Below are positions 17,581 through 26,977 of a stretch of 64,000 nucleotides of DNA, one piece after another. How positions within the stretch are numbered: position 1 is the first letter of the stretch; each line of letters starts with the position of its first letter. The notes beneath the pieces were generated by a model that was given only the letters and a program-made list of their open reading frames with translations, was not told where the DNA came from and searched no databases. Origin of the DNA: Phreatobacter aquaticus (GTDB lineage Bacteria; Pseudomonadota; Alphaproteobacteria; Rhizobiales; Phreatobacteraceae). The stretch lies in NCBI RefSeq assembly GCF_005160265.1, contig NZ_CP039865.1, positions 496,001-560,000 on the forward strand. Reading direction: 5' to 3'. The position numbers were made by a program, and so were the translations under genes.

Positions 17581-18324
17581 TCACCCCTTGCCGAAGATCG
17601 CCTTCACATCGGCCTCGCCCAGCAAGCGATACTGACCCGGCTCCAGATCCTCCGGCAGGTCCAGCCCGCCCACCAGATCCCGGTGCAGCGCCGTCACGTG
17701 ATTGCCCAAAGCCGCAAACATCCGCCGCACCTGGTGGTAGCGGCCCTCATGCACGGTGACATGGGCGCTCACCGGCGAGATCACCTCGAGTTCGGCCGGG
17801 AGCAGCGGCTTGTCCTCTCCCTCCAGCATCAGGGTGCCCGATGCGAAAATCTGGGCTTCGTCGCCCTTCAGCGGCCGGTCCAGCGTCGCCAGATAGCGCT
17901 TCGGCACATTGCTTTTCGGCGAGATGATCCGGTGCAGCAGCGCGCCGTCATCAGTCAGCAGGATCAGGCCTGACGTCTCCTTGTCGAGCCGGCCAACCGT
18001 CGAGATCGCGGGGTCGCGCCTGCGCCAGCGGTCGGGCAGCAGCGAATAGATCAGCGGCCCGGCCTCCTTGTGCGAACAGGTGACGCCGAGCGGCTTGTGC
18101 AGCATCAGCGCCATGCCCGGCGGCGGGTCGAGTGGGCGGCCACGCACCACCATACGGGACGAGAGATCGGGCGTGATGGCGATGCGCTGGTCGGCATCCT
18201 GCATCACCACGCCGTCGAGCTTGACCAGGCCGGCATCGACCAGACCCTGCACCTCGCGGCGCGAGCCATAGCCGAGATTGGCCAGGAGCCGGTCGAGCCG
18301 GAGATTGGCGGGTCCCTTGCTCAT
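17581..18324 (-). CDS. Pseudouridine synthase, RsuA-type
   Basis: A 247-aa RNA pseudouridine synthase. It has an N-terminal S4 domain (LRLDRLLANLGYGSRREVQ) and the catalytic GRLDKETSGLILLTDDG segment with the Asp nucleophile; YHQVRRMFAALGNHV is the RsuA/RluB family's C-terminal motif. RsuA isomerises U516 in 16S rRNA. The ATG at 18324 is preferred over a TTG two codons earlier because AAGG lies seven bases upstream. It starts 13 bases after the rsmC stop, so an rRNA-modification pair is co-transcribed. Confidence 0.87.
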   Translation of the reverse strand: MSKGPANLRLDRLLANLGYGSRREVQGLVDAGLVKLDGVVMQDADQRIAITPDLSSRMVVRGRPLDPPPGMALMLHKPLGVTCSHKEAGPLIYSLLPDRWRRRDPAISTVGRLDKETSGLILLTDDGALLHRIISPKSNVPKRYLATLDRPLKGDEAQIFASGTLMLEGEDKPLLPAELEVISPVSAHVTVHEGRYHQVRRMFAALGNHVTALHRDLVGGLDLPEDLEPGQYRLLGEADVKAIFGKG

Positions 18325-18337
18325 GTCCAAGCCTTGA

Positions 18338-19261
18338 TCATATCTGCGCCTCGTAGACCTTGTAGGCTCCCGTCTCCACCCGCATCGTCACGGTCTTGAA
18401 CAGGGGCTGCAGCACGCTTTCGTAAGGCAGATGACGGTTGGCGACGAGCAGGCAGCGCCCGCCTCGCCGCAGCAGTTCGGCGGCGCGGCGCACGAACATC
18501 TGGCCCAGCGCCTTGTCCTCGGCGCCGCCATCGTGGAAGGGCGGGTTCATCACCACGAAATCGAGGCCGCGCAGATCCGGCAGCGGCTGGCGAAGATCGG
18601 CCCAGATGCGGGTGGCGCGTGAGTCCACGACATTGAGCTTGGCGGCCTCCAGCGCGCGGCGGTCGACATCGACCATGGCGAGGCTGGCGACCGGAGCCGA
18701 GGTCAGGATCTTGCGCGACAGCACGCCGATGCCGCAGCCGAGATCAGCGCCCCGGCCGGCAAGCTGCGGCAGATGCTCCATCAGGAGCGCGCTGCCCGGG
18801 TCGATCCGGTCCCAGGAGAACACGCCCGGCTGCGACCAGAGCCCGATCGCCTCGACAAGCCGCGGGGCGCCCTCGGCGATCGCCTCGTCAAGTCCGGTGA
18901 CTTCGGCCGGCCGCGCGACCGTGCAGATGCGGTGATGCCTGCGGGCATCCTCCTCCACGCTGCAGCCGAAGGCTTCCAGTTCCTTGCGCAGGCGGGAGCC
19001 GCCCTTGTCCTTGGGGGCCAGAATGGTGAGCTCGCCGCCGGCCTTCACCGCGCGCAGCGCGCCGGCAACGACCGAACGCCGTTCGATCGTCGCGGGCGGC
19101 GCCAGCACGATCATGCCGGAGAGCGACCCCGCGGCGGCAGACGCCAACACGTCCGATCCGGGGATGACGGGCGAGTACTGGAGGGCGCCTGCCGGGACAT
19201 CGACGAGTTCGGCAGGCGGTTGGCCATAGAGGCCGAAGGTCGGGGCGGCGGGTTTTGTCAT
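18338..19261 (-). CDS. rsmC: 16S rRNA (guanine1207-N2)-methyltransferase RsmC-like
   Basis: A 307-aa two-domain methyltransferase. The N-terminal half is a degenerate SAM fold. The C-terminal half has GADLGCGIGVLS (motif I), SLAMVDVDRRAL and the MNPPFHDGG motif (NPPF), which is typical for exocyclic-amine methylation of guanine in rRNA. RsmC methylates G1207 of 16S rRNA within the 30S subunit. It lies directly upstream of the RsuA-type pseudouridine synthase. Confidence 0.85.
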   Translation of the reverse strand: MTKPAAPTFGLYGQPPAELVDVPAGALQYSPVIPGSDVLASAAAGSLSGMIVLAPPATIERRSVVAGALRAVKAGGELTILAPKDKGGSRLRKELEAFGCSVEEDARRHHRICTVARPAEVTGLDEAIAEGAPRLVEAIGLWSQPGVFSWDRIDPGSALLMEHLPQLAGRGADLGCGIGVLSRKILTSAPVASLAMVDVDRRALEAAKLNVVDSRATRIWADLRQPLPDLRGLDFVVMNPPFHDGGAEDKALGQMFVRRAAELLRRGGRCLLVANRHLPYESVLQPLFKTVTMRVETGAYKVYEAQI

Positions 19262-19316
19262 GGCCGCTTCTTATCGTGCCCGGCCCCGCCGCGCCATGCA
19301 GGGGCTGCAAAATGAA

Positions 19317-19345
19317 AACGCTCCCCGCCTGGGGCGGAGAGCGTT
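19317..19345 (-). terminator. Rho-independent terminator after the IlvD/Edd dehydratase
   Basis: On the minus strand, a 12-bp stem (AACGCTCTCCGC with GCGGGGAGCGTT, one G-U pair) and a short loop begin 22 bases after the stop and run into TTTTCATTTT. It insulates the dehydratase from the downstream rsmC-rsuA pair. Confidence 0.75.
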
Positions 19346-19366
19346 CTGATGGAAAGTGGTGAGAGA

Positions 19367-21169
19367 TCAGTGATTGTCCCGCGGAATCCCGCGCTTCTGC
19401 GCGATCTTCTGGTATTTCACCGCCGGCTTCAGCACCATGCCGTCGGAGAGCTGGCTCACCATCGAGCGCTGGATCTCCTGCCAGGGCGTCTGGCTCTTCG
19501 GCACCTTGTAGCCCCCGTTCTTCTTCAGCTCGGCCATGCGCGCCGCAAATTCCTCCTCCGAGATGAGGATATTGGCAGAGCGCTTGTTGAGGTCGATGCG
19601 CACGCGGTCGCCGGTCTTGAGAACCGCCAGACCGCCATTGGCGCCGGCTTCCGGCGAGGCATTGAGGATCGACGGCGAGCCCGACGTGCCGGACTGGCGG
19701 CCGTCGCCGATGCACGGCAGATCGCGGATGCCGGCCTTGAGCAGCGCCGAGGGCGGCTGCATGTTGACCACCTCGGCCGAGCCCGGATAGCCGAGCGGGC
19801 CGACGCCGCGCACGAACAGCACGCAATGTTCGTCGATCTTCAGCGAGGGGTCGTCGATCCGGTGGTGATAGTCCTCCGGCCCATCGAACACGATGGCGCG
19901 GCCCTCGAAGGCGTCCTTGTCCTTGGGGTTCGACAGGTAGCGTTTGCGGAAGTCCGGCGAGATGACGCTGGTCTTCATGATGGCTGAATCGAACAGGTTG
20001 CCCTTCAGCACAATGAAGCCGGCATCCTTCACCAGCGGCTTGTCATAGGGCCGGATCACGTCCTCGTCCGAGATCGTCGCATCCTTGACGTTCTCGGCCA
20101 TGGTCTTGCCATTGGCAGTGATCGCATTGCCGTGGATCTTGCCGGCCTTCAGCAGTTGGTTCATCACGGCGGGCAGGCCACCTGCGCGGAAATATTCCTC
20201 GCCGAGATAGGCGCCGGCCGGCTGCATGTTGACCAAGAGCGGCACCTCGTGGCCGACCTTCTCCCAGTCGTCGATGTCGAGCTTCACGCCGATATGCTTG
20301 GCGATCGCGTTGATGTGGATCGGCGCATTGGTTGAGCCGCCGATGGCGGAATTGGCGACGATCGTGTTCTCGAAGGCTTCGCGGGTGAGGATGTCGGAGG
20401 GTTTCAGATCCTCCCACACCATGTCGACGATCCGCCGGCCCGTCGCATAGGCCATCTGGCCGCGCTCGCGATAGGGCGCTGGGATCGCGGCGCAGGAGGG
20501 CAGCGACATGCCGAGCGCCTCGGCGAGCGCGTTCATGGTGGAAGCCGTGCCCATCGTGTTGCAATGGCCGATCGACGGCGCCGACTTGGTCACCACGTCG
20601 ATGAACTCGTCATAGGTGATCGTGCCGTCGGCCTGCAGCTTGCGGGCCTCCCACACGACCGTGCCGGAGCCGGCACGCTTGCCGTTCCACCAGCCGTTCA
20701 GCATCGGGCCGCCGGAGAGCACGATGGAGGGAATGTTGACAGTGGCCGCGCCCATCACCATGGCCGGCATGGTCTTGTCGCAGCCGGTGAGCAGCACGCA
20801 GCCATCCAGCGGATAGCCGTAGAGGATCTCGACCAGCGAGAGATATTGCAGGTTGCGGTCGAGCGCGGCGGTCGGGCGCTTGAGCGTTTCCTGGATCTGG
20901 TGGACCGGGAATTCCAGCGGAATGCCGCCGGCATCGCGGATGCCGTCCTTCACGCGCTGGGCGAGCTCGATGTGATGGCGGTTGCACGGCGAGATGTCCG
21001 AGCCGGTCTGGGCGATGCCGATGATCGGCTTGCCGCAGGTGAGCTCTTCCACCGTCAGGCCCCAGTTGACCGTGCGCTCCAGATAGATCGCGGTCATGCC
21101 GGGATTGTCGGGATTGTCGAACCACTGCTTCGAGCGCAGGTTCTGCGGCTTCATCTTCCGGCGGGCCAT
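19367..21169 (-). CDS. IlvD/Edd-family dehydratase, probably for a sugar acid (arabonate/xylonate type)
   Basis: A 600-aa iron-sulfur dehydratase of the IlvD/Edd family. Of two ATGs six bases apart, 21169 is six bases from GGAGGA and is taken as the start. Key segments are [11 protein letters not shown], the cluster-binding [40 protein letters not shown] and [14 protein letters not shown]. The [19 protein letters not shown] region and overall length fit the aldonate dehydratase branch (L-arabonate, D-xylonate) better than housekeeping IlvD, but I cannot separate them with certainty. Sugar-acid use would fit the KDPG-type aldolase at 24784. A terminator follows. Confidence 0.85.
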   Translation of the reverse strand: MARRKMKPQNLRSKQWFDNPDNPGMTAIYLERTVNWGLTVEELTCGKPIIGIAQTGSDISPCNRHHIELAQRVKDGIRDAGGIPLEFPVHQIQETLKRPTAALDRNLQYLSLVEILYGYPLDGCVLLTGCDKTMPAMVMGAATVNIPSIVLSGGPMLNGWWNGKRAGSGTVVWEARKLQADGTITYDEFIDVVTKSAPSIGHCNTMGTASTMNALAEALGMSLPSCAAIPAPYRERGQMAYATGRRIVDMVWEDLKPSDILTREAFENTIVANSAIGGSTNAPIHINAIAKHIGVKLDIDDWEKVGHEVPLLVNMQPAGAYLGEEYFRAGGLPAVMNQLLKAGKIHGNAITANGKTMAENVKDATISDEDVIRPYDKPLVKDAGFIVLKGNLFDSAIMKTSVISPDFRKRYLSNPKDKDAFEGRAIVFDGPEDYHHRIDDPSLKIDEHCVLFVRGVGPLGYPGSAEVVNMQPPSALLKAGIRDLPCIGDGRQSGTSGSPSILNASPEAGANGGLAVLKTGDRVRIDLNKRSANILISEEEFAARMAELKKNGGYKVPKSQTPWQEIQRSMVSQLSDGMVLKPAVKYQKIAQKRGIPRDNH

Positions 21170-21328
21170 GTGCATTCCTCCAGTTCGCGCCCTCGGGCTT
21201 CAAATCGATTGAATCGGCCTGAGCGTCGTGATTGAAGACAAGATGAACCCGTTGCCGCGGGGAAATCAACGAGGAAACCGGGCAGCGCCCATGCAGGCGT
21301 AGAGCCCGTCGCTCAAGGAAACGTCCGC

Positions 21329-22513
21329 ATGGCCCTTCGCACCGTCCCGAACTTCGACCGCATCGGCGAGGAAAACGCCTTCGCTGTGCTCGCCCGCGCC
21401 ACGGCGCTGATGCGCCAGGGCAAGGACGTGATCAATCTCGGCATCGGCCAGCCGGATTTTGCCACCCCCGCCAACATCACGGAAGCCGCGATCAAGGCGA
21501 TCCGCGACGGCCATCACGGCTACACGCCGGCGAATGGCATCCTGCCGCTGCGCGAGGCGGTGGCCGCCGATCTCGACCGCCGCTTCAAGGTCTCCGTCTC
21601 GCCGGAAGAGGTGATGATCGTGCCGGGCGGCAAGGTCACCATGTTCATGGCGATCCTGATGTTCGGCGAGCCGGGCGCGGAAATCCTCTATCCGGATCCG
21701 GGCTTCCCGATCTATCGCTCGATGATCGAATATACCGGCGCGACGCCCATTCCGGTGCCGATCCGCGAAGAGAACGGCTTTGCCTTCTCCGCCGACGAAC
21801 TCCTGTCCCTGATCACACCGGCGACCCGCCTGGTCATCGTCAATTCGCCCGCCAACCCGACCGGCGGCGTGACGCCCAAGGCGGAGATCGACAAGCTGGT
21901 GAAGGGCCTGGAGAAATGGCCCGACGTCGCTATCATGTCGGACGAGATCTACGACCAGATGATCTATGACGGCGAGGAGCATGTCTGCCTCCTCTCCTAT
22001 CCCTCGATCCGCGACCGGACGATCCTGCTCAACGGCTGGTCCAAGACCTATGCCATGACCGGCTGGCGGCTTGGCTATTCGATCTGGCCGGGCAAGCTCT
22101 ACGAATATGCCCGCAAGCTCGCGGTGAACTCGTTCTCCTGCGTCAACGCGCCGTCGCAATTCGCAGCGCTGGAAGCCCTCACCGGCCCGCAGGACGAGGT
22201 GAAGCGCATGGTCGCCGAGTTCGATAGCCGCCGGAAGCTGGTGGTCGACGGGCTGAACAAGCTGCCGGGCGTCTCCTGCATCGTTCCGAAGGGCGCCTTC
22301 TACGCCTTCCCGAACATCAAGGAGACCAAGTGGAAGGCCAAGCCGCTGGCCTCCGCTCTTCTGGAAGATGCGGGCGTCGCGACGATCGGCGGACCGGATT
22401 TCGGCGTGTTCGGCGAGGGCTATATCCGGCTGAGCTACGCCAATTCGGCGGAGAACATCCTCAAGGCGCTCGACCGGATGAAGAACTTCCTGGAGCGGCG
22501 CAACGCGCCCTGA
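21329..22513 (+). CDS. Class I/II PLP-dependent aminotransferase
   Basis: A 394-aa fold-type I aminotransferase of the aspartate-aminotransferase superfamily. It shows NLGIGQPDF near the N-terminus, NSPANPTGG, SDEIYDQMIY and the PLP lysine in NGWSKTYAMTGWRLGY (about residues 232-247), with the carboxylate-binding Arg in YIRLSYA. Substrate class cannot be fixed from sequence; an aspartate or aromatic role is possible. It stands alone and ends 9 bases from the convergent permease gene. Confidence 0.87.
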   Translation: MALRTVPNFDRIGEENAFAVLARATALMRQGKDVINLGIGQPDFATPANITEAAIKAIRDGHHGYTPANGILPLREAVAADLDRRFKVSVSPEEVMIVPGGKVTMFMAILMFGEPGAEILYPDPGFPIYRSMIEYTGATPIPVPIREENGFAFSADELLSLITPATRLVIVNSPANPTGGVTPKAEIDKLVKGLEKWPDVAIMSDEIYDQMIYDGEEHVCLLSYPSIRDRTILLNGWSKTYAMTGWRLGYSIWPGKLYEYARKLAVNSFSCVNAPSQFAALEALTGPQDEVKRMVAEFDSRRKLVVDGLNKLPGVSCIVPKGAFYAFPNIKETKWKAKPLASALLEDAGVATIGGPDFGVFGEGYIRLSYANSAENILKALDRMKNFLERRNAP

Positions 22514-22522
22514 CGTCCGGCC

Positions 22523-23020
22523 TCAGCGGCCGCCGAGCAGCATGTAGCCCCAGGCCGACAGGAAGGGTAGCGGCAGCGATGCCGCGACCCTGAGCCAGAC
22601 AACCCGCGCGGGCATGACCGGCAATTCCCAGACGAACAGGCGCTGGACCGCGAACAAGGCCCAGGCCGTGACATAGGCGACAACGGCGGGCGAGCCGGCG
22701 CCGCTCTTCAGGGCGGTGGAGCCGATGGCGAACCCGACGACCGGCCCGCCCGGCGTCAGCGCGCCGGCAAGCGAGGCAAGCATCAGGCCCGCCGGCCCCG
22801 ATTCCGGGCCGAGCCACGAGCGGATGACATCTTCCGGCAGCAGGGCTGCGAGGAAGCCCGAGCCGATGATGCCGATGGCAAGCCGGGGAATGAGATAGAC
22901 GAAATCGAGCCCGCCCGCCTTCAGGCTTGCCGGCAGCAGGCCGCCGCCGCGGCGCCACGCGATGAAGCCGAGCACGACGACCAGCGCCCAGAGGGCGAAG
23001 GTGAGCACCAGGACAATCAT
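22523..23020 (-). CDS. Permease half-protein B (YraQ/ArsP-like, COG0701)
   Basis: A 165-aa integral membrane protein with four or five hydrophobic helices and the segments LPEDVIRSWLGPESG, LTPGGPVVGFAIG and VWELPVMPARVV. These match position by position the same segments in the gene just upstream. Full-length YraQ-type permeases carry both halves in one chain of about 300-350 aa. Here the halves are separate, with start and stop overlapping (ATGA at 23017-23020). Substrate unknown. Confidence 0.78.
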   Translation of the reverse strand: MIVLVLTFALWALVVVLGFIAWRRGGGLLPASLKAGGLDFVYLIPRLAIGIIGSGFLAALLPEDVIRSWLGPESGPAGLMLASLAGALTPGGPVVGFAIGSTALKSGAGSPAVVAYVTAWALFAVQRLFVWELPVMPARVVWLRVAASLPLPFLSAWGYMLLGGR

Positions 23021-23616
23021 CGCGGACCTCCCGGCACATAGCGCGAGAGGAGATGCGCGCCGAGACCCGCCAGGATCGGCAGTGGCAGTGAGGCCAGCGC
23101 CCGCACCACCACGAAGTCGATGCCGAAGAACGGCAGTTCCCAGATCACCGCGCGGTTGAAGCCGATCAGCGTCCAGCTCGTCACGAAGGCGACGGCCGGG
23201 CCGACACCGGCACCGATCGCCAGGAAGGCGCCGGCCAGAGGATAGATGGTGAAGGGACCGCCCGGCAGGAACGCGCCGATGGCGGTCGCGATGATCAGGC
23301 CGACAAGGCCGGAATCCGCCCCGACCCAGCGCGCCACCAGTTCGCGCCGCACGAGGGCCGAGGCAAAGGCGCCGATCAGGCAGCCGGCCAGCACCTTCGG
23401 CAAGATGTCGACGAACAGCCAGCTGTCTTCGGCGAGGATATGCCAGACGCCGGCAAGCCCGTCGCGGCGATAGACGAAGCCAGCGCCGATGAGCACGAGC
23501 GCCAGAACCACCAGGGTCGAGACATCGACGAAATTGCGGTGCTTTGCGGGAGGATTGGAAGGCGCCAAGGGATATGAGCCGGAGGGCGCGGCGGACGCGC
23601 CGCGCAATGTCGGCAA
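23017..23616 (-). CDS. Permease half-protein A (YraQ/ArsP-like, COG0701)
   Basis: About 199 aa. Core segments are VRRELVARWVGADSG, LPGGPFTIYPLAGAF and VIWELPFFGIDFVV, homologous to those of the following half-permease. The longest frame begins with TTG at 23616. The hydrophobic part starts only near residue 31 and no strong ribosome site is seen, so the true start may be further in. The two halves probably assemble as a heterodimer. Relatives are linked to efflux of metals or organoarsenicals, but nothing here identifies the cargo. Confidence 0.72.
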   Translation of the reverse strand: MPTLRGASAAPSGSYPLAPSNPPAKHRNFVDVSTLVVLALVLIGAGFVYRRDGLAGVWHILAEDSWLFVDILPKVLAGCLIGAFASALVRRELVARWVGADSGLVGLIIATAIGAFLPGGPFTIYPLAGAFLAIGAGVGPAVAFVTSWTLIGFNRAVIWELPFFGIDFVVVRALASLPLPILAGLGAHLLSRYVPGGPR

Positions 23617-23689
23617 CCTAGCGGTCCGGGCGGCCCGGACAACACGGAACCTTGCGGGTCAGTGTTGCGCCGAACCGCGCTTTGGCCGC

Positions 23690-24694
23690 TCAGGCGGCAG
23701 CCGAGGCCTTGGCTTCGGCGGCGGCCTGGTCGAGATGGGCCACCAGCTGGCTGTCGAGCCCGAGCGCCTGGGCGAGATTGCCGAGGAACTGGGCTTCGGC
23801 GGCGGTGTCGACATGGATCGCGAGATGGGCGGCGAGATAGGCCTGCGCCTTCAGCTCGTCGGTCTGGCAGAGAGCGGCAATCGAGCTGACATCGTCGGGA
23901 TGGTTCAAGAGCCCGTCGAGATAGGCACGCTCGTCGGCGCCAAGGCCGAGGCCGTCGAGTTGGCCGACAATCGCGTGACGCTCGTCATCGCTGAGAACGC
24001 CGTCAGCGAAGGCCGCCGCCACCATCGAGCGCACGAGAACCTCGGCGGTCGCATCGGCCGAACCGGCGGCCTGGGTGAAGCCCGCGGGCGGCTGCTGGCC
24101 GCCGTTGAACAGCGAGGTCACGTCGTTGATCGTCCCCTGCACCACCGGCCTGCCCGCCGTGTAATTGCGCAGCGCGACATAGGCGAGGCCGCTGATCGCG
24201 GCGAGCCCGCCAAGGGTCGCCGCCGAACCGGCGATGCGGCGCCCGGCACCGGTGCCGAGCAGCAGACCGGCAAGCGTGCCGGCCGCAGCGCCACCGGCGA
24301 AGCCGCCGCTCTGGTTGCGCAGCACATCGGCCGCCTGGCCCAGCAGGCCGCCGAGCCCGCCCTGGGCCGAGCCGCTCTGCAGCGCATTGGTGATCTGCTC
24401 CAGGAAGCCACCGCCCTGCCCGGGTGCGATGGGTGCCGCACCGGTCTGAACCGACGGCACGGAACTCGGACCGCCCCGGCTGCCCTGCGCTTGGGCGATC
24501 GCCGCCTTGACCTGGTCGATGAGGCTGCCGCCCTGGCCGGACTGGCCGCCGCCAAGGCTGTTCAGGATGGCGCCGATGCCACCGCCCTGTCCGGACTGGG
24601 CACCGCCGGCCAATTGTCCAAGCAGGCCGCCCTGGCCGCCGCTCTGCGTGCCGCCCGACAGGACGGCCGTGAGAATCTTGGAAATATCGGTCAT
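23690..24694 (-). CDS. TerB/DUF533-family protein with Gly/Gln-rich N-terminus
   Basis: A 334-aa protein starting at 24694 (MTDISKIL) with GAGGGG upstream; a longer frame to 24787 has none. The first ~150 residues are a low-complexity Gly/Gln/Ser region with repeated SGQGG and GLLGQ units. A Gly-rich hydrophobic stretch with a GxxxG-like pattern follows (about 165-200). The C-terminal domain (about 225-334: MVAAAFADGVLSDDER) is the YebE/DUF533 TerB-like fold. Members are envelope- or tellurite-stress associated, with unknown mechanism. Confidence 0.78.
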   Translation of the reverse strand: MTDISKILTAVLSGGTQSGGQGGLLGQLAGGAQSGQGGGIGAILNSLGGGQSGQGGSLIDQVKAAIAQAQGSRGGPSSVPSVQTGAAPIAPGQGGGFLEQITNALQSGSAQGGLGGLLGQAADVLRNQSGGFAGGAAAGTLAGLLLGTGAGRRIAGSAATLGGLAAISGLAYVALRNYTAGRPVVQGTINDVTSLFNGGQQPPAGFTQAAGSADATAEVLVRSMVAAAFADGVLSDDERHAIVGQLDGLGLGADERAYLDGLLNHPDDVSSIAALCQTDELKAQAYLAAHLAIHVDTAAEAQFLGNLAQALGLDSQLVAHLDQAAAEAKASAAA

Positions 24695-24783
24695 GGGGCG
24701 CCCCTCGATGTCGGCAGCAGGATAGTGGGAAAGCGCGACTGTCCTGCGACAAGACGGCGGGATTGCGGCCTGCCGCTGCGGCG

Positions 24784-25413
24784 TCAATGTCGCAGGAGGG
24801 CGGCCTCGCGGGCGAGCGTTTCGATCCGGGCGAAGTCGCCGGCCTTCAGCGCGTCATCCGGCACGACCCAGCTGCCACCGACGGCCCCGACATTGGGAAG
24901 CGCCAGATAGCCCGGTGCCTTGGCGAGATCGATGCCGCCGGTCGGGCAGAAGAGCAGGTTCGGCAGGGGGCCTGAAAGGCTCTTCAGGAAGGCGATCCCA
25001 CCCGAGGCTTCGGCCGGAAAGAACTTCAGCGCGGTAAAGCCGCGCGCGGCAAGCTGCATCGCTTCCGTGACGGTGGCGCAGCCCGGCAGGACAGGAATCG
25101 CCACTTCCGACAGGTCGCGGGCGAGATCCGGCGGTGTGCCGGGCGAGACGAGAAACCGCGACCCAGCAGCCAGGGCATGGGCGATATCGGCGGGATTGAG
25201 GATCGTTCCTGCTCCGACAATCGCATCCGGCACGTCGTGAACGATCGCCTTGATGGCGGCCAGCGCCTGCTCGGTGCGCAGCGTCACCTCGATGACCGGC
25301 AGGCCGCCCGCGACCAGCGCCCGGGCCAGCGGCACGGCGCTCGCGACATCGTGGATGGTCAGCACCGGAATGACCGGGCTACGGGCGAGAATGGGACGGC
25401 CGTCGTGACGCAT
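24784..25413 (-). CDS. eda: 2-dehydro-3-deoxy-phosphogluconate (KDPG) aldolase
   Basis: A 209-aa class I aldolase that splits KDPG to pyruvate and glyceraldehyde-3-phosphate in the Entner-Doudoroff pathway. It shows PVIPVLTI at the start, VIEVTLRT with the catalytic Glu, [16 protein letters not shown] and the Schiff-base lysine in [12 protein letters not shown], ending with CPTGGI. Length is normal (E. coli 213). Edd and zwf are not adjacent. Other keto-deoxy sugar acids are possible substrates in this family. Confidence 0.9.
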   Translation of the reverse strand: MRHDGRPILARSPVIPVLTIHDVASAVPLARALVAGGLPVIEVTLRTEQALAAIKAIVHDVPDAIVGAGTILNPADIAHALAAGSRFLVSPGTPPDLARDLSEVAIPVLPGCATVTEAMQLAARGFTALKFFPAEASGGIAFLKSLSGPLPNLLFCPTGGIDLAKAPGYLALPNVGAVGGSWVVPDDALKAGDFARIETLAREAALLRH

Positions 25414-25472
25414 GGCAAAGCTCCGCTCGGAGCTTCGGAGCTACCATACAAGCCCTGCGGCGGATAGGGCGT

Positions 25473-25495
25473 CGGCGCCGGACAAACCGGCGCCG
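25473..25495 (-). terminator. Hairpin after the NCS2 permease
   Basis: A perfect 9-bp stem (CGGCGCCGG / CCGGCGCCG) with a 5-base loop lies 8 bases past the permease stop. No U-tract follows, so it may act as a 3' stability hairpin or Rho-assisted terminator. Confidence 0.45.
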
Positions 25496-25503
25496 CACTC
25501 AGC

Positions 25504-26862
25504 TCATTCCGAGCCGTGGGTATTGGCAGCCGCCATCCGCTTAGCCTCGTCCGCCGACACCATGCCGTTGAAATAGAGATTGAGCGCCACCGCGCTGATC
25601 GCCGACAGCAGGATGCCCGAATGCAGGAGCGGGCTCAGGTCCTTCGGCATCGCCTTGAAGAAGTCGGGTGCCACCAGCGGGATCATGCCGAAACCGATCG
25701 AGATCGCCACGATGTAGAGATTGTTGCGGTTGGTCTTGTAGTCGACGCCGGCGAGGATGCGGATGCCGGTGGCGGCCACCATGCCGAACATCACGATCCC
25801 TGCGCCGCCCAGCACGAAGAGCGGCACGGATTCGACCAGCGCGCCAAGCTTCGGCACCAGCCCCATCACCAGCATGATGATGCCGCCGGCCACGCAGACG
25901 AACCGGCTCTTCACGCCCGTCACCCCGATCAGCCCGACATTCTGCGAGAACGACGTGTAGGGGAACGTGTTGAAGATGCCGCCGATCAACGTGCCGAGAC
26001 CATCGGTGCGCAGGCCGCGCGTCATGTCGTCCTGGGTGATCTCCTTGTCGGTGATGTCGCCGAGCGCCAGGAACATACCGGCCGATTCGATCATCACCAC
26101 GATCATCACGATGCACATGGTGATGATGGCGATCGGATCGAATTTCGGCATGCCGAACTGGAACGGCAGGATCAGGCCGAACCAGGCGGCTTCACCCACC
26201 TTGGTGAAGCTCATCTTGCCGATGGCAAAGGCAATGACGCAGCCGATGACGATGCCAAGCAGCACCGAGATATTGCCGAAGAAGCCCTTCACATATTTGG
26301 TGATGGCGAGGATCAGCACCAGCACGAAGGCGGCCACCGCCAGGTGGGTGAGATCGCCATAGCCGGGCAGGTTCGGCGCGGCGGCCCCCGCGGCCCAGTT
26401 GACGCCGACCCGCATCAGCGAAATGCCGATCATCAGGATGATCGTGCCGGTGACGATCGGCGGGAACAGTGGCAAGAGCCGCGAGATGAACGGCGCGACC
26501 ACGATGGTGAAGATGCCGGCAGCAATGACCGAGCCGAAAATGCCGAGAATGCCGAGCTCCGGATTGTTGGCCATGGCGACCATCGGGGTCACGGCGGCAA
26601 AGGTCACGCCCATCATGACCGGCAGGCGGATGCCGAAGCCGGGAATGCCATAGGCCTGGATCAGGGTCGCGATGCCGCAGGCGAAGAGATCGGCATTGAT
26701 CAGCAGCGCCACCTGTTCCGGCGACAGCTTCAACGCCCGCCCGATGATCAGCGGCACGGCCACCGCACCCGCATACATGACCAGCACATGCTGAAGCCCG
26801 AGTGTCACCAGTTGCGGTGCTGGCAGCACCTCATCGACGGGATGGACGGATGGATTCGACAT
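25504..26862 (-). CDS. NCS2 nucleobase:cation symporter (xanthine/uric acid permease type)
   Basis: A 452-aa polytopic transporter of the NAT/NCS2 family. TM1 has the QHVLVMYAGAVAVPLI signature, TM3 reads MGVTFAAVTPM, the TM8 motif is ESAGMFLALGDI, and FSQNVGLIGVTGVKSR marks TM9b-10. This pattern is closer to the xanthine/urate branch (UapA, XanQ) than to UraA. Transport is proton- or sodium-coupled at the inner membrane. No purine catabolic gene is adjacent, so the substrate is inferred from family only. Confidence 0.87.
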   Translation of the reverse strand: MSNPSVHPVDEVLPAPQLVTLGLQHVLVMYAGAVAVPLIIGRALKLSPEQVALLINADLFACGIATLIQAYGIPGFGIRLPVMMGVTFAAVTPMVAMANNPELGILGIFGSVIAAGIFTIVVAPFISRLLPLFPPIVTGTIILMIGISLMRVGVNWAAGAAAPNLPGYGDLTHLAVAAFVLVLILAITKYVKGFFGNISVLLGIVIGCVIAFAIGKMSFTKVGEAAWFGLILPFQFGMPKFDPIAIITMCIVMIVVMIESAGMFLALGDITDKEITQDDMTRGLRTDGLGTLIGGIFNTFPYTSFSQNVGLIGVTGVKSRFVCVAGGIIMLVMGLVPKLGALVESVPLFVLGGAGIVMFGMVAATGIRILAGVDYKTNRNNLYIVAISIGFGMIPLVAPDFFKAMPKDLSPLLHSGILLSAISAVALNLYFNGMVSADEAKRMAAANTHGSE

Positions 26863-26977
26863 GGGGCCCCCTCAGGCGTGCGCGTAACGTCACCCCTGCA
26901 TCATCGGGGCCAACCGGGGCGGAACAAGCGAGAGAATCTACGTAAGCAAGGTGGAGTTTCGGCACGCTCTGGAGCGT

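Noticed and set aside
25414-25503. Second hairpin (AGCTCC-gct-cGGAGCT, about 25426-25442) as a riboswitch before the KDPG aldolase
   Set aside because: It overlaps the expected ribosome-site region, but the stem is short and there is no further structure. Insufficient to call a riboswitch.
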